Shown here: positions 1 to 10,826 of the stretch, piece after piece
Layout: every line of letters begins with the position of its first letter
Position numbering within the stretch: the first letter of the stretch is position 1
Source: Globodera rostochiensis
Taxonomy: Eukaryota > Nematoda > Chromadorea > Rhabditida > Heteroderidae
NCBI GenBank assembly: GCA_018350325.1
Contig: JAEVLN010000007.1
Span: forward strand, 3,205,804-3,269,803
Direction of reading: 5' to 3'
Length of the DNA stretch: 64,000 nucleotides
Notes under the pieces: generated by a model
The model's input: the letters and a program-made list of their open reading frames with translations, nothing else
Databases searched by the model: none
What the model was told of the DNA's origin: nothing
Program-made: the position numbers and the translations under genes

Positions 1-366
1 GCAAATGCCGTTAGGCGTGCCGCGGTGCCATTTCTGTTGATTTATAGTGAGGTTGGGGTTGCTCAGCTCGTCTATATCAAAAAAAAATAAAATTATTGTT
101 TATAATTAATCAAAAAGGGCATTCTTGAAAACTGGGCTGCCATTTTACGGCTTACATCGGGTTCAGATTTCTGAGTCAATTAAAAGCCCGGCAAACGCTT
201 AGCGCCCGAGGTTATTTTAAACTAAAAACACAAAAATTCAAAGTTCGGGTGTGGCAACCCCGGACTTCAAGCAACCAATAAACGCAGACTGTGCCAAAGT
301 CCCATTCATGCACAACGACGAGAGCAACAGCGCCAACACAATAGGAAAGGCATGAGAAGAGTTCAT
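1..366 (-). CDS. secreted protein, N-terminal exons only (runs off the window)
   Basis: Two exons on the minus strand, 366-276 and 71-1, joined by a GT-AG intron (275-72) in phase 1. Exon 1 starts at ATG 366 and encodes a good signal peptide: a short polar start, a hydrophobic run VLALLLSS, then CMNGTLAQS as a likely cleavage region. Exon 2 reads on openly to the window edge with the motif NQQKWHRGTP. The family is not recognised because only about 54 residues are visible. If exon 1 were not spliced it would end at a stop codon shortly after, still giving a 42-residue secreted peptide. I prefer the spliced model because exon 2 is open and has a clean TATAG acceptor. Confidence 0.5.
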
Positions 367-2352
367 TAGAAAAATTAATTTCTGAATTATACCGAAACTA
401 AATAAAAAAATGAAATAATTTAGAATAAAAACAAATTTTTTTGAAAATGCACGGGGAATCGGGGAATGTCCCTTTCCTACTGAGATTGTGAATCACCCAA
501 TCATTCGCCGATCAGCAGACCAGTTGGGAAATGTTTTTTCAATTCAGAATGGGTAAAAATGATTAATATTTAAGTAATTTAATCCATTTTCTGGCTTATT
601 TTTTAATGTTAAGTGAGAAGCAATAATGTTTTCATTATTTATCTGATTAAGTGATCTAACATTAAAAGCCGTTAATTTTTAAAAGATTTTGATTTATAGA
701 AGAGACGGTTAGGCAACATCGATGTAACCGGATGCCAAAAAAATGTCCGGAAACCCGGAATTCCGGACCCAAAATGTCTGAAAAATCAAATTTAAAAAAA
801 AATAAGTATAACAAATAATCAGTAACGTATTTTACGGTTACAATGGGAGGGTCGGACGACGCCAGTGTTCAAAAATATCAGACAAAAAACGGCAATCTTT
901 TTACAAAAATTGAAGCAAAAATTCAGAAAATCTGATGAATTCATTCAAAAATTATTATTTTTTGCCTATTAAAGCTTTTTGGGTGTTATGTGTATTTATT
1001 TACGATCGTGAAAGACGCGAATAAATAAATAGTCAGCAATTTTAAATTTAAAAAAAAATATATGAATTTAATGCCAAAAGATTTTTATTGTTAAGAAAAT
1101 TATGTAAAATTTCGATAATTTTCCGATTTTTGAATTTTCAGAAATCCAATTTCTTTTTGCGAATTCTGCTTTACTAGAGGGTTTCTTTTTTTGCGCCATT
1201 TTAATTAAAAATTATTCGAAATTTATTTTAAAATTTATTAATGGGGGGGAAGCGGCGTATGTGAGCAGAGGTGAAATGATAAATAAGTGCTCGCACTAAA
1301 ACAGGTTCGAACCCAACACATAACATAAGAGTTACCGAAAAGACAAACCACTAAGCCATCAATTACTTAGAAAGATTATTGTAAAAATAAACACTCCGAT
1401 GATGTCATAAGGGTGTAAATTCAACTGGGTAACCAACACCCAAATTTGTACAAAAAAGGGAATGGACCCAAACCCCAAAAAATCCACTAAATATATTTTT
1501 TTTTTGTAATTTTCATAAATGAGAGATGCGGCGGACACTCACTTTGTACGGTCAAAACGACGAAATTGTTCCGAACAATGACAAAAAATCCACGGCTGAT
1601 CAGGAGGAGGAACAAAAAAAGCTCGAAATGCGCCCAGCTCCGGCAAATGTTTTTTTTTTAATATAAATTGGTATTAAAAATAGAACATTTTGGCGTTCTC
1701 TCTGCAAATTTTTACACTTTTTTATTAAATTTTTTATAAATTTCGGTTTGTTTATTTGTTGTTTTTGCAGAAACTACCGATTTGTTTGTCGCTTATGCCG
1801 CCGTATTGTTTCCGTGCCTTTCGTTGTATGGCTCTGGCACCAAAATTGTAGCGAATTTGGACCAAAATTCGGATACAAATTTTGCTGAGAAGGAGGCCCC
1901 GGACAGTGAAAAAAAAAGATTTTTTTAATTTTTTTTTTTTCAATTAAGGATTTGGCCGATGGATTTGTAGTTATGCAATTCGTCGTTTTGTTTTCACATT
2001 TGTCTGATCTGATTTTAGTATCATTTAGACAAAAAAATCATGAATTTTGACTAATTGGCCCTTCCCATGGGTTTTGCAGAACTGCAGAGGTTCAAACCCC
2101 GTTTTAAACTGTTTCTCGATACAAATTATTTATAGAAATGTGTTCACAAAATGCACTAAAAGTTAATCATAGCTGTTTATTTTCAATGCAAAATTGTTGA
2201 TCGTTTTCTTTTTTGAAATGTGACATTATTCATTCGTCCGCATTTCCGACACCAATGCGCAAACAAATTGTGCCCTCATATGTGTGATACATTCATTTTG
2301 ATTGGGCATCAACAGCATTAAATTTAAATAGCAGTTTGGATCATCGGATGCT
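367..2352. other. AT-rich stretch with no gene recognised
   Basis: No exon-like frame with plausible splice signals was found. The stretch is mostly A/T homopolymers. Two GGTTCGAA/GGTTCAAA boxes (near 1303 and 2080) resemble the B box of tRNA genes but lack a full cloverleaf. A short basic open frame on the minus strand (1752-1943) has no sign of being a gene. Confidence 0.5.
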
Positions 2353-2826
2353 TAGCAACTTTGTTATATTTAAAATATTAAAAATTGTTTTATCACTGCA
2401 TCAGTGCATCATCAGAAGCGCATTTGGCGGAAAGGCAAGCGTGATTGTTTTTTTGTTTAAATTGACATTTTTCTTCAAAAAAATGTTTTAAATGTTTCTC
2501 AGTTCCCAATTTGTCAACAGCATCGACTCGTCATTATTTGCTTCTCCAAAAAATAAAGTGAAAACAGCCAAAACGGAGGTTGAGAAAAGCGGACGAATTT
2601 TTTTTATTAACAAAAATTTTAATTTTTGTCAGAACAAAAACGATTTTGGCGCTCAGTTTCAAAACGTTTTGGAACGAATGTCGCCGAGCAGTGAGCCGAT
2701 TGGCCTTGGAAAGGGTCCAAAAATGAATATTAAATTATATATACCTATATATATATATTTGTTGCCGTATTATGTATAATAGGTTTATTCGAATTTTCCT
2801 AGTATTTGAAAATTCCGTTTTATTTC
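2353..2826 (+). pseudogene. two-exon gene fragment, copy 1 of a dispersed duplicate
   Basis: About 475 bp that recur in the same orientation at 15536-16020. Both copies hold two short open blocks separated by a small intron-like gap. In this copy the first block ends at 2578 (GAG before GT) and the second starts at 2633 after TTTTTGTCAG, in the same frame; it contains the motif ERMSPSSEPIGLGK. The coding blocks differ between copies mainly at scattered sites, while the intron-like gap differs more, which suggests a formerly coding sequence. No protein family is recognised and no upstream exons were found, so this is best called a duplicated gene fragment. Confidence 0.4.
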
Positions 2827-2899
2827 TATTGTTTCTATATTTTTCTTAAAAGAAAAGGATTTCAAATTTTAATAGTATTATATAGAGATAGGAATTTTT

Positions 2900-3720
2900 A
2901 AGGCACACGGGCAAGGGATAAACGGGCTAAAAAACTAGAGACCGGTCGAGACGAGATCTCGTCTCGAAATCCCGAAAAATCTCGACGAGATTCTCGAGAA
3001 ATCTCGTCTCGACATCTCGTCTCGAATAAAACTGAATTTTCGAGATTTTTCGAGATACGAGATTTTTTCGAGAATCTCGTCTCGAGTCTCGCTCGAAGCT
3101 CAAGTCCGGTCTCTACTAAAAACCCGTGTTGCCCGTGAACCCGTAAAACCCGTGGCAGGTAAAGACACGGGCCCGTACACGGGCAAGGGTTTTTTTGAAA
3201 AATTTTCCACGTTCAGATAATTAAAATTCGAAGTATTTTGTTAATAAAACACTTAATAAATATTTTTATTGGTCTAATAAGTACCATGATGTACCGGTTG
3301 CGGAACCACTTTGGAACCAAAACCGCCAGAAAAAATGGAAACGGGACATCACTGATAATTATTACCCATTCATTTGATAAAAGTAAGTTTTTTAATAATC
3401 GGTGATTTGGTCCAACCAAACATTTAAAATCCAAAAAGTTGTAAATGACGCCCTAAAATAATTTTAAAAAGTCGGAAAAATTTTTATTATTGTTTCTTCA
3501 ACAATAGGTTGATTATTAAAAGTGATATAAAACATTTGAACTGTCGGGTTTCGTACCCGCGTTCGCTAACCTACACGAGCAAGGGCAACACGGGCTAAAA
3601 ACCCGTGTTGCCCGTGAACCCGTAAAACCCGTGTCGACCCAAAAAACACGGGTTATGGTCTACGGGCCCGTGAAAACCCGTAAAAGGGGCCCGGCCCGTG
3701 TCCGATCTCTAGTATTCTAC
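2900..3720. repeat. CCCGTG-word array, two related blocks
   Basis: Two blocks (about 2900-3195 and 3570-3710) built from variants of ACACGGGC and its complement CCCGTGTTGCCCGTG. The second block contains, uninterrupted, the sequence that is split by a small element in the first block. They look like word-array elements of the same general kind as others in this window. Confidence 0.6.
2934..3115. mobile_element. 182-bp non-autonomous TIR element with CTCGAGACG word array
   Basis: Ends read TAGAGACCGG on the left (2936-2945) and CCGGTCTCTA on the right (3106-3115). It is flanked by the direct repeat CTAAAAA (2927-2933 and 3116-3122). The interior consists of degenerate repeats of TCTCGAGACGAGAT. 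The related block at 3591 has the same flank joined without the insert (ACGGGCTAAAAACCCGTG), an empty site. Duplications of 7-9 bp fit hAT-type transposition. No transposase is encoded. Confidence 0.75.
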
Positions 3721-3989
3721 CGTATTTCCTAAAAAAAAGCCCCCGGGGGCTCAATTTTTCACCCTCCCGTCCGCCCCCCAAAAAAGAAAGGCTTAAACTT
3801 GGGAGGCGGGGGGGCTTGATTTTAGGAAATACGGTAATTTGAATTTGGCTAAAGTAAATTTTGTGAAGATTTTTCAAATTTTAATAACTCCTCGTATTTT
3901 TTGAGAAAAAACCCATAGGAGGGACCTTTTGCTGCAAAATTCTTAGTTTTTGGACAAATTTCCTTAACGGATTTTATCAAAATCTTCGA

Positions 3990-4290
3990 AATTTTCCCTA
4001 GCAGCACCTATCGGCACCGCCGACCCCCCTCCCGAATCTGGGGCCTCAAAATCGTATCGTATCGCCGGGATCGGGATTTTTGGTAAAAACCGGGACCGGG
4101 ATCGTGAAAGCCGGGATCGGGATAGGGATCAGCATGTTGAACCGGGACCGGGATCAGGATCGGGATTTCGCTTTTTCAAAAACCGGGATCGGGATTAATC
4201 GGGATTTTTTTTGAGATTCTGATTAACTTTTTTGGGGGGAGGGGGTGAGGGTCGGCGGTGCCGATAGGCGCCACTGGAAAATTTTTTTGA
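3990..4290. mobile_element. MITE-like element: inverted GC-rich modules around a CGGGATCGGGA array
   Basis: The left module (about 3995-4035) reads CACCTATCGGCACCGCCGAC followed by CCCCCCTCCC. The right one (about 4235-4275) is its inverse, GTCGGCGGTGCCGATAGGCG preceded by a G-rich run. Between them are imperfect repeats of ACCGGGATCGGGAT. A further block of the same words, without modules, lies at 4390-4540. The GC-rich module occurs at least ten times in the window. Confidence 0.55.
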
Positions 4291-4540
4291 AATTTTAATG
4301 AATTTTGTTAAGAGATTTGTACCAAAATTTAAAAAACGGCAATTCTTTGCAGATTTTTATGAGTGGTAATGGCCCGGCGGCGCAACAGGCGCCCCCGATT
4401 AATCCCGACCCTACCGGGGTCGGGATTACGACCTTTCAAAAACCGGGATCGGGATCGGGATTACGACCTTTCAAAAACCGGGACCGAGATCGGGATTCCA
4501 AAAACCGGTTGAAATTCGCGATCCCGAGACCTCGGCCTCG

Positions 4541-5520
4541 GGATTCAGTTGGAGCGAAGAAGCATGCCCGATTTTCTTAATTGTCTGTCGCTGTTTTGGC
4601 ATCGTTGCCAACAAATTTTGATTAGTCCCCTCTCGCGTCTAGAGCCCGAAATTTTGAAAAATCCCGGATCTGAATTTTGGAAATGACCTGGATCTAGGGT
4701 TTTACCAGGACAAACAGAAAATGAATTTGAATATTTTTTACACAATTAAGCAAATTTTTACCTAATTGAAAATTCATTCGTTTTCACTAGTCGCGCTTTA
4801 TCATCAGAATTTGTATTCAAAGTTTGGTCCAAAGTTTGCTTCAAGTTTCTGCGCACCATCCAACCCATATGTCCAATGGCCTTTTAGACACAAGACCAAT
4901 GGGAAAAAAGCTAAATATTAATAATAATTGCTTTATGATATTTATAAGTCACCTATCCTTCTTTCGCCAAGATGGTCAAAAGCAAAACATTTTTATTCAA
5001 AAACATTTGAATATTTAGAAACATTTAAATATACAAAAACCAAAATATTCTTTACGAATCAAAGTATTGTGATTTGCGGCACTATCAATCGGTGGGTTTC
5101 CTCACTCTTTCCTTTATTGCGTTGCTCCCGACACACCCTGAAAATGACTATTTGCCAAACCATTCTTATTCCCGAAAACCTTTAAAAATGACAAATTATC
5201 TTACCAAACTCATTAATTCCCCGGCCGCGCTTGTCGTCACAGCCAGACACTTTTTGGTAAAATGCTTAATAAAAATGAAATAAAACACCAAAATGCAACT
5301 TTAAAAATCAAACATTTTTTCAAAAAAACCAAAAAAAATTCATTAAAAACGAAGACCCCTTCTACGTATTTTTTTGATAAAATTGCTTAATACCCGAAGA
5401 CCCCCCCTCCCCACATCAAAAAATGTGCTTACATAAAGTCCACTGCCAACGGCATAACGTTCACCCTAGACGCCGTAATGAGCTGGGCGGTACCCGGTTC
5501 TTTTGGTCAGGGCTGCATTT
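4541..5520. other. AT-rich stretch, no gene recognised
   Basis: Several short frames are open here on the plus strand (4824-5283), but they overlap each other, have no family resemblance and lack splice signals that would join them. I see nothing further that can be supported. Confidence 0.45.
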
Positions 5521-5906
5521 TCACGTCGCGCACAATGCCGCTTGTTGGAACCAGTTTTCCCCAATCCCGATCATTGGCTCTTGCACTTTCGGGTCAAGGG
5601 TTAACAAGGTCTTCACATGGCCGGCAAAATTAATAATAGTAGCCTGGGCTCCTGGATGGCGGGAATGGGAGGGGAATGTTTGTTTTAAACGTTTGGACTT
5701 AAAAAGAAAATTAATGCAATTTGATTCAAAGAACATTTTTTATTCAAAGAATTACCGGTGTCTATCATAGCATAAAGCTCAATGCCATTGATGGGCACAA
5801 GCATAAATGGCTGTCGGCTCATCCATTGAGTGCGCGCATGTTCTTCGGCGGATAAGCATATGAAGCTTGTCGACGCTTTGATCCGTTCCAAAAGTCTCAT
5901 TCCCAT
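5521..5906 (-). CDS. retropepsin-like aspartic protease fragment
   Basis: Two minus-strand exons. The upstream one runs to 5756 and carries PINGIELYAMIDTG. The second, 5651-5521, continues in phase after the intron (5755-5652) as GAQATIINFAGHVKTLLTL and ends at a TGA. DTG followed shortly by A-Q-x-T-I-I is the active-site signature of retropepsin/DDI-like aspartic proteases, where the Asp is catalytic in a dimer. This could be a cellular ubiquitin-linked protease relative or a domesticated retroelement protease; no reverse transcriptase or integrase frame is nearby. The start is unresolved. A decayed second copy of the last exon lies at about 6430-6540. Confidence 0.45.
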
Positions 5907-6170
5907 TGAAAATGAATTTTAATTTGTAGGGGCTCTTGGTATTTTCTCCTTTTTTTCTGGGATTGCCCATATTTTCGCCAATCAAAACACAATTCCCTCG
6001 GCTCTCGAACGCATCGCCACAGAAGAATGCGAGCAGCAATGCCAGTAAGCCATTTAGGCATGGGAATCCTCCGCTGTCCAACTTGCACTCGTCGATGTCC
6101 CGCTCACAAAAGATGCTGACAAAACGCCCTTTCTGATAGACTTTTGCACCTTGACAGAATATGTCGGTAC
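5907..6170 (-). pseudogene. EGF-like (calcium-binding) exon fragment
   Basis: Minus-strand frame with CERDIDEC followed by a spaced FPCLNG, the junction between two EGF-like modules (C-E-x-DIDEC is the calcium-binding start). Upstream residues NCTDIFCQG supply further cysteines. The frame then runs into a hydrophobic, unlikely stretch, so the exon boundary is unclear. It lies just upstream of the protease-like exon but in another frame; whether they belong to one gene is unknown. No complete EGF domain can be built. Confidence 0.35.
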
Positions 6171-6429
6171 AATTAGACGAAGAAAAATGTCAAAAATGTT
6201 TAAACCAATTTATTTTTTGTGATAAATAATTTTAATTAAGTTTTTTAGCAAGAATGAACCCTATTTTACTTCCGTTCTATTTTTAAAAATTATTCAAAAT
6301 TTTTGAAGTTCGATCAAGCGTTAATGTGTGCATTATTTGAACTTTTTTGCTCTCATGTCTATTAGAGACCGGGCAAACTCATTTCGGGATCTGATAGAGT
6401 AAATTGAGTGTGATTTGAATAATATTTAA

Positions 6430-6830
6430 ATCCTGAGCATTGGCTCTTGAATTTTGGGTCCAAGGTCAACGACGTTTTCACGTGCGCAGAGAAGCTGATG
6501 ATTTTGCTTGGGCTCCTGGATAGCGGTAATGGTAAGAGAATGTTTTCACAATGTGTTTAAAACACCAAAAAATAATCGCTATTAATGAGTAATTTTGATT
6601 TCTAATAAAATAACATTTTATTCTACAAAAAATAGTGCGTCAAAAGAAGAGAGAGGCCGTTAAGCCAAGAGAGCATTTTTAGCTTTTGGAAAGCACCTAT
6701 CAACAATTGTTTATGTTTTTCCATACAAAATCAGATTATTTTTGGACTTTCCAATCGAAAGTTTGAACTTAAAAAGCAAATTATACAAATTCCTATTTTA
6801 GAACATTTTTTATTCAAAGAATTACCAAAG
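6430..6830 (-). pseudogene. decayed copy of the 5560-5755 protease-like exon and flank
   Basis: The last protease-like exon and its upstream intron recur here in the same orientation, with a one-base deletion after the conserved acceptor CTATCCAG that shifts the frame. Shared blocks include TTGACC-TTGGACCC and the AT-rich flank ACATTTTTTATTCAAAGAATTACC. About 110 bp are inserted relative to the first copy. Confidence 0.5.
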
Positions 6831-7870
6831 ATGGCAACCGTTGTACAACCTGCAAGTGCAATGAACAAATGATTTCTTCCACCTTATCCCAATTTGATGT
6901 CCTTCCGGCTCTTTTATAAGAGTTTAATGAGCCTCCCTCCACATTTGGCCTTCATTGAAAAGCATGTTGAATTTGAGCATTACTTGTTTTTTATTGTAAT
7001 TTTTTGCTTTTTAAATGATTTTAAGGCCAAAAGGATTTTTTAAATTTGAATTTTGAAAAATTGTTTGTGTACCGGTCCGGGCGGGTAAAATAGAGGTCAT
7101 ATTCGAATTTATTTTTTTAAATCAAAATGCCTTTAATAATAAAAAGTGTCATAACTTTTAAACTTTTTGACAATGTTCATTTTAAAAAATTTATGAATTT
7201 TTTGTGAAAATTGTTTTGACAAAAAATTGAGATTAACTTTTAAATTTTTTTAAAATGGCGAAAATATCTCAAAAAGTAAACAATGTTCTAATTTGCTGCA
7301 TTTTTTAAACTTTATTTCATTTTAAAAATCTCAAACTTTAAGCTGAGTTCTGCATTTTTTAATTCATCCGATTTGTGAGCAAAAAATTGCTATTTTCAAA
7401 AAATTGTTGAAGGCATCAATAAATTTCCAATTCTTACCAAGGGGTTCCCAGAAAAATGGTTGGGTAACTCATAGATATCGTAAAATGTTGTTATTTAATA
7501 GATAAAATTTCTATTCGGCGATTGATTTTGCCAGAAAAAATAGCCAAAAAAATTAGAGTCCCCGGGGGCTCTATTTTAGAAAATACGGTAAGTACAGCTT
7601 TACCAATTTTGGAAATTGTATCAATTTATTACGTTTTTTTATTATAATTGCTAAACCCGAAAATTTCCGGGATTTCCCGACCTGTCAAATCCCGGGAGTT
7701 GGTCCGGTGCCAGGATTGCCCAACGAAACGCATGGAAACAAATCGGCGGCGGAATCGACAAACAAATTGGCGTGTCTGCAAAAATTAATTAAATAAATAA
7801 CGCGAATAAAAACAATAAAAATTATTTACAAATTTATTTTATTTTTTAAAATACGAAATTGCCCTTAATT
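6831..7870. other. stretch without a supportable gene
   Basis: AT-rich. A short open block on the minus strand (about 6840-6960) has residues CTCRLYNGC but an in-frame stop and no partner exons. Around 7555-7590 is a fragment of the CCCGGGGGCT-type sequence seen also at 3740 and in the array at the right end of the window. Confidence 0.4.
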
Positions 7871-7877
7871 TAATTCT

Positions 7878-8756
7878 TTTTATTTCCAAAACGCTGTCCG
7901 TTCATTGTGTAAATAATTTGGTGACTCCGCAGCCGACGCGAAACGGAGGCTTTCCTAGCTTCCGTATGTGAAAGTGCCTTCGTGATTTCCAACATTTGTC
8001 CAATGGCATTCGTTTGGTCGCAAGTCCAATCAACTACCGCTAAATAAATTAATAAATTTTAAATATGTAAAAGCACAGCAAATTTTTTATAATATTTATA
8101 AATTACGCTGTTTCCCCTAGGGTTTTCACTTCAAAGTAGGAAATGCCGTAAGGTTTAGACATTCGTTTTTCAGCGCGGACAGAGCCCCACCCTCCCTGAA
8201 AAATGAGTTAGTTCAAAAATTGTCTGAGTTTTTACATAAACAATCAAATCACTTTGTCACTTTAACAGAATAATATGTTTACCCAAATTACCCTCCCCAT
8301 TAAGTTCGACAATCAATCGATCGGGCTCAGAGAGCACAAAGCTCGGGGGACATACAGCGGAATCCCATCGACTGATTAGCCCTAAGGAAATATTTCACTT
8401 TTCTAAATATTAAAGCTAAAACTGATGCCTAAAAGGCAGAGAATTTCCGAATCGACCAAAATTACTAATTTCTTTCTACGTGTCAACTGTCTTCTGCAAG
8501 TCGACGATGTTCAGCTACTGTTCTTTCTGATACTTCTCTAGTTTGACGACCTTTTCCTGCTGCAGAAATTCAAAATAAAATTTGTTAACCATTTAATACA
8601 TTTACCATTCATTTTGAGTCGATTTTCTTTTTGCGCATTCAATCCGTGGACCGTATAAATGATAAAAATAAATAGAACAATGGCGCTCGCAATTCGAAAA
8701 GGATCTAACAAACAAAGTCGACAAGGTTGGCTAACATTCGGATACTCCTCCACCAT
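7878..8756 (-). pseudogene. SPRY-domain secreted protein pseudogene (SPRYSEC/RBP-like)
   Basis: Minus-strand exons in order: 8756-8607 with a hydrophobic signal-like segment (AIVLFIFIIYTVHG); about 8571-8488, a coiled-coil block with KLEKYQKEQ, a stop, then LNIVDLQKT; 8381-8292 with SRWDSAVC and LSEPDRLIVELNGE; 8195-8107 with GWGSVRAEK and YGISYFEV; and 8039-7878. The last exon has the expected SPRY strands scattered over three frames: WTNVGNHEGTFTYGS, then GKPPFRVGCGV, then HQIIYTMNGQR. Coiled coil followed by a B30.2/SPRY domain behind a signal peptide is the layout of cyst-nematode SPRYSEC effectors and their RBP relatives. The in-frame stop, frameshifts and missing middle of the SPRY domain show it is dead. 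Confidence 0.7.
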
Positions 8757-9882
8757 CTTTGCACTCAGTTCGCCATTCAGCTGATTTATTCCTTTAATTA
8801 TTTAATTAAAATTCCGATCTTAAATTACATATTTGCGCATATTTCCCACTTTTTCAAACCCAAAAAATTCAAAAAAGTAGGGGTTCGGGGCTGAACCCTT
8901 CTTTAAAGCTAACCAGAATTCACAGTTTGCTTTTGGCAAACACGAAACTTTACTATCCAAAACTAAATTTAACGAGAATTTCCAAAACTTTAGCTTCTAA
9001 AATAAGAGAGTTTTTTTTCAAATAAATGAATGTTTTAACCGTTTTAAATTAACCTACATATTTATAAACGGACTGAATGTTGGGATTCTCTTATAAATGA
9101 ATGGATTTTTGCGGTGGGCAAATGTTGACTTGAAAAGGGGGGGGGGGGAGAATGGATGGACATTCCTTTTGGGAATTAATCTTATTTTATTGTATAATTT
9201 GAATTGTTTATTTGCTCCCAGCAAAATGTTGACCCAGAGAATTGTGAGAATGGAATTTGAAAGCATAAACTGTCTTTTTCACGCTTTAAGTCTTTTTCTA
9301 TGTTTGCAACTAATTGGGGGTAACAAACAATCCCGCGTGTGATTTTTAGGGATCCCGGCCCCCTAAGGCTGTTCGAAAGTCTTGGTCTCGGTTCTCGAGT
9401 CGGGAAATTTCTCGGTTTTTTTGAGTCTCGGTAAATTTCAAGTCTCGAACAGCCAGCCCTACACTCCCCCTATCATAATCGAAGCCCCCCTATTCATTAT
9501 GATGCGATATTTCCCTATATTTTGCATTTTTTTTATCTAACCGCTTTTGAAAAATAATTTACCCTTAACGATATACCTTTAGTCATTTTCGAAAAAAGAT
9601 TTACTCCAAAAAGCTGTTTTAAATATTTAAATATATTTTAATTATAATTTTGTTTTGATGTTAGCCAATCGCAGCGGCCACATTTTCGCACTTTTGACCA
9701 CATTTATTCGGTCCCAAAAATAGCTTTTTCCATCCCCATTCATTTCTCCGGGCCGATGCAAAGTTTGCCTTTTTTGGACAATTTCCCCCATTCGGCCATC
9801 CCCAAATTTGTTTAATGTCCGAAATTTGGTTTAATAAAATTATAAATATAATTATTAAAAACTATAAATTTATCGAATAAAA
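8757..9882. other. intergenic, with a small TIR element at about 9371-9450
   Basis: No gene seen. A short element with ends GGCTGTTCGA / TCGAACAGCC encloses TCTCGG words. A G-run (9137-9149) and an AT-rich segment precede the Ly6-like gene; TATAAATATA at 9841-9850 could be its TATA box but this is only positional. Confidence 0.45.
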
Positions 9883-10826
9883 ATGCGTGTGTTGCCCTTC
9901 CATTGTTTGTGCATCTTTGCACTAATAATTCGACAAAATTCGCTGTCCGATCACTTGCAATGCTTTTTGTGGTGTTGATTTTAATTCATTTTTATTTATT
10001 TAAAATTTATTTTTCTATTTTTGTTTCAAGTGAAGGGCCATGCAATTGTCAGGGGCGCCAATTGTCTCAAAAATGCGTGCCAAACGACCGCCTCCACCAC
10101 CCCCGTTGTTACAGCGTAAAATCGGTTTTAACCGGACAGGGTGAGGAGACAGCGGGGCATGGCATCGGGAAAACTCAAAAACCGGGGCCAAATGCCCTCG
10201 TTCATCGACAAAATGGTGGCACCCCCCTAGGGGTAAAAAGGCCACATTTTGTTGCGGGAAATGCCCGCAGTTTCTTTCCAGAACAAAATAATGGCACCCC
10301 ACTAGGGGTAAGAAGGCCACCTTTTGTTGCGGGAAATGCCCGCAGTTTCTTTCCAGAACAAAATAATGGCACCCCCAAGGGGTAAGAAGGCCACATTTTG
10401 TTGCGGGAAATGCCCGCGGTTTCTTTCCAGGACATATAATGGTGGCACCCCCCTAGGGGTAATGTTGCGGCAAATGCCCGCGGAGCAAAATGATGGCACA
10501 ATGGGCAAGAAGGGCACATTTTGTTGCGGGAAATGCTCGCGATTTCTTTCCAGGACAAAATGGTGGCACCCTCAGGGCGTAAGGATACCACATTTTGTTG
10601 TTGTTGATGTTTAAATCTGGGAAATTTTGGACTAATTTTAATTCGAAAATTTGAATTTTTTGTTTACAATTTAAAAGTGCTCCGAAAGGGCTGTTCTGCT
10701 GACTGCGAGTCGGTGGAGGTCAGTGGATGGCAAAAGTGCCAGCTTTGTGAGGGCCAAATGTGCAACAAAAACGACGACGACGACGGTTTTTTTCTGCGCA
10801 AATATATTTTTTTATTTTATTTTTAA
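9883..10826 (+). CDS. small secreted Ly6/three-finger-like cysteine-rich protein
   Basis: Three exons, 9883-9971, 10031-10140 and 10678-10826, with GT-AG introns. Phases agree and the total is 348 nt, or 115 residues. The N-terminus (MRVLPFHCLCIFALII) is a signal peptide. The mature part has 11 cysteines: LQCFLCEGPCNC, QKC, PRCYS, RKGCSADC, QKCQLCEGQMCN. Starting with LxCxxC and ending in C-x2-C-x4-CN is the outline of Ly6/uPAR-type three-finger domains, usually extracellular and often GPI-anchored. The tail after an Asp run is short and hydrophobic, so an alternative 3' exon is possible. Intron 2 (537 bp) contains the minisatellite at 10203-10590. The function is not known. Confidence 0.6.
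10203..10590. repeat. about 75-bp minisatellite inside an intron, with two hairpins per unit
   Basis: About five units of AAAATGGTGGCACCCCCCTA followed by GGGGTAAAAAGGCCACATTT and on to TTTCTTTCCAGAAC. Each unit holds the palindrome CCCCTAGGGG and the stem GCGGGAAATGCCCGC. It is open in more than one frame on both strands because of its repetitive make-up. It lies within intron 2 of the Ly6-like gene. Confidence 0.8.

Noticed and set aside
9363..9465. Telomere-like or regulatory repeat of TCTCGG
   Set aside because: Has inverted ends GGCTGTTCGA and fits the small TIR elements better.
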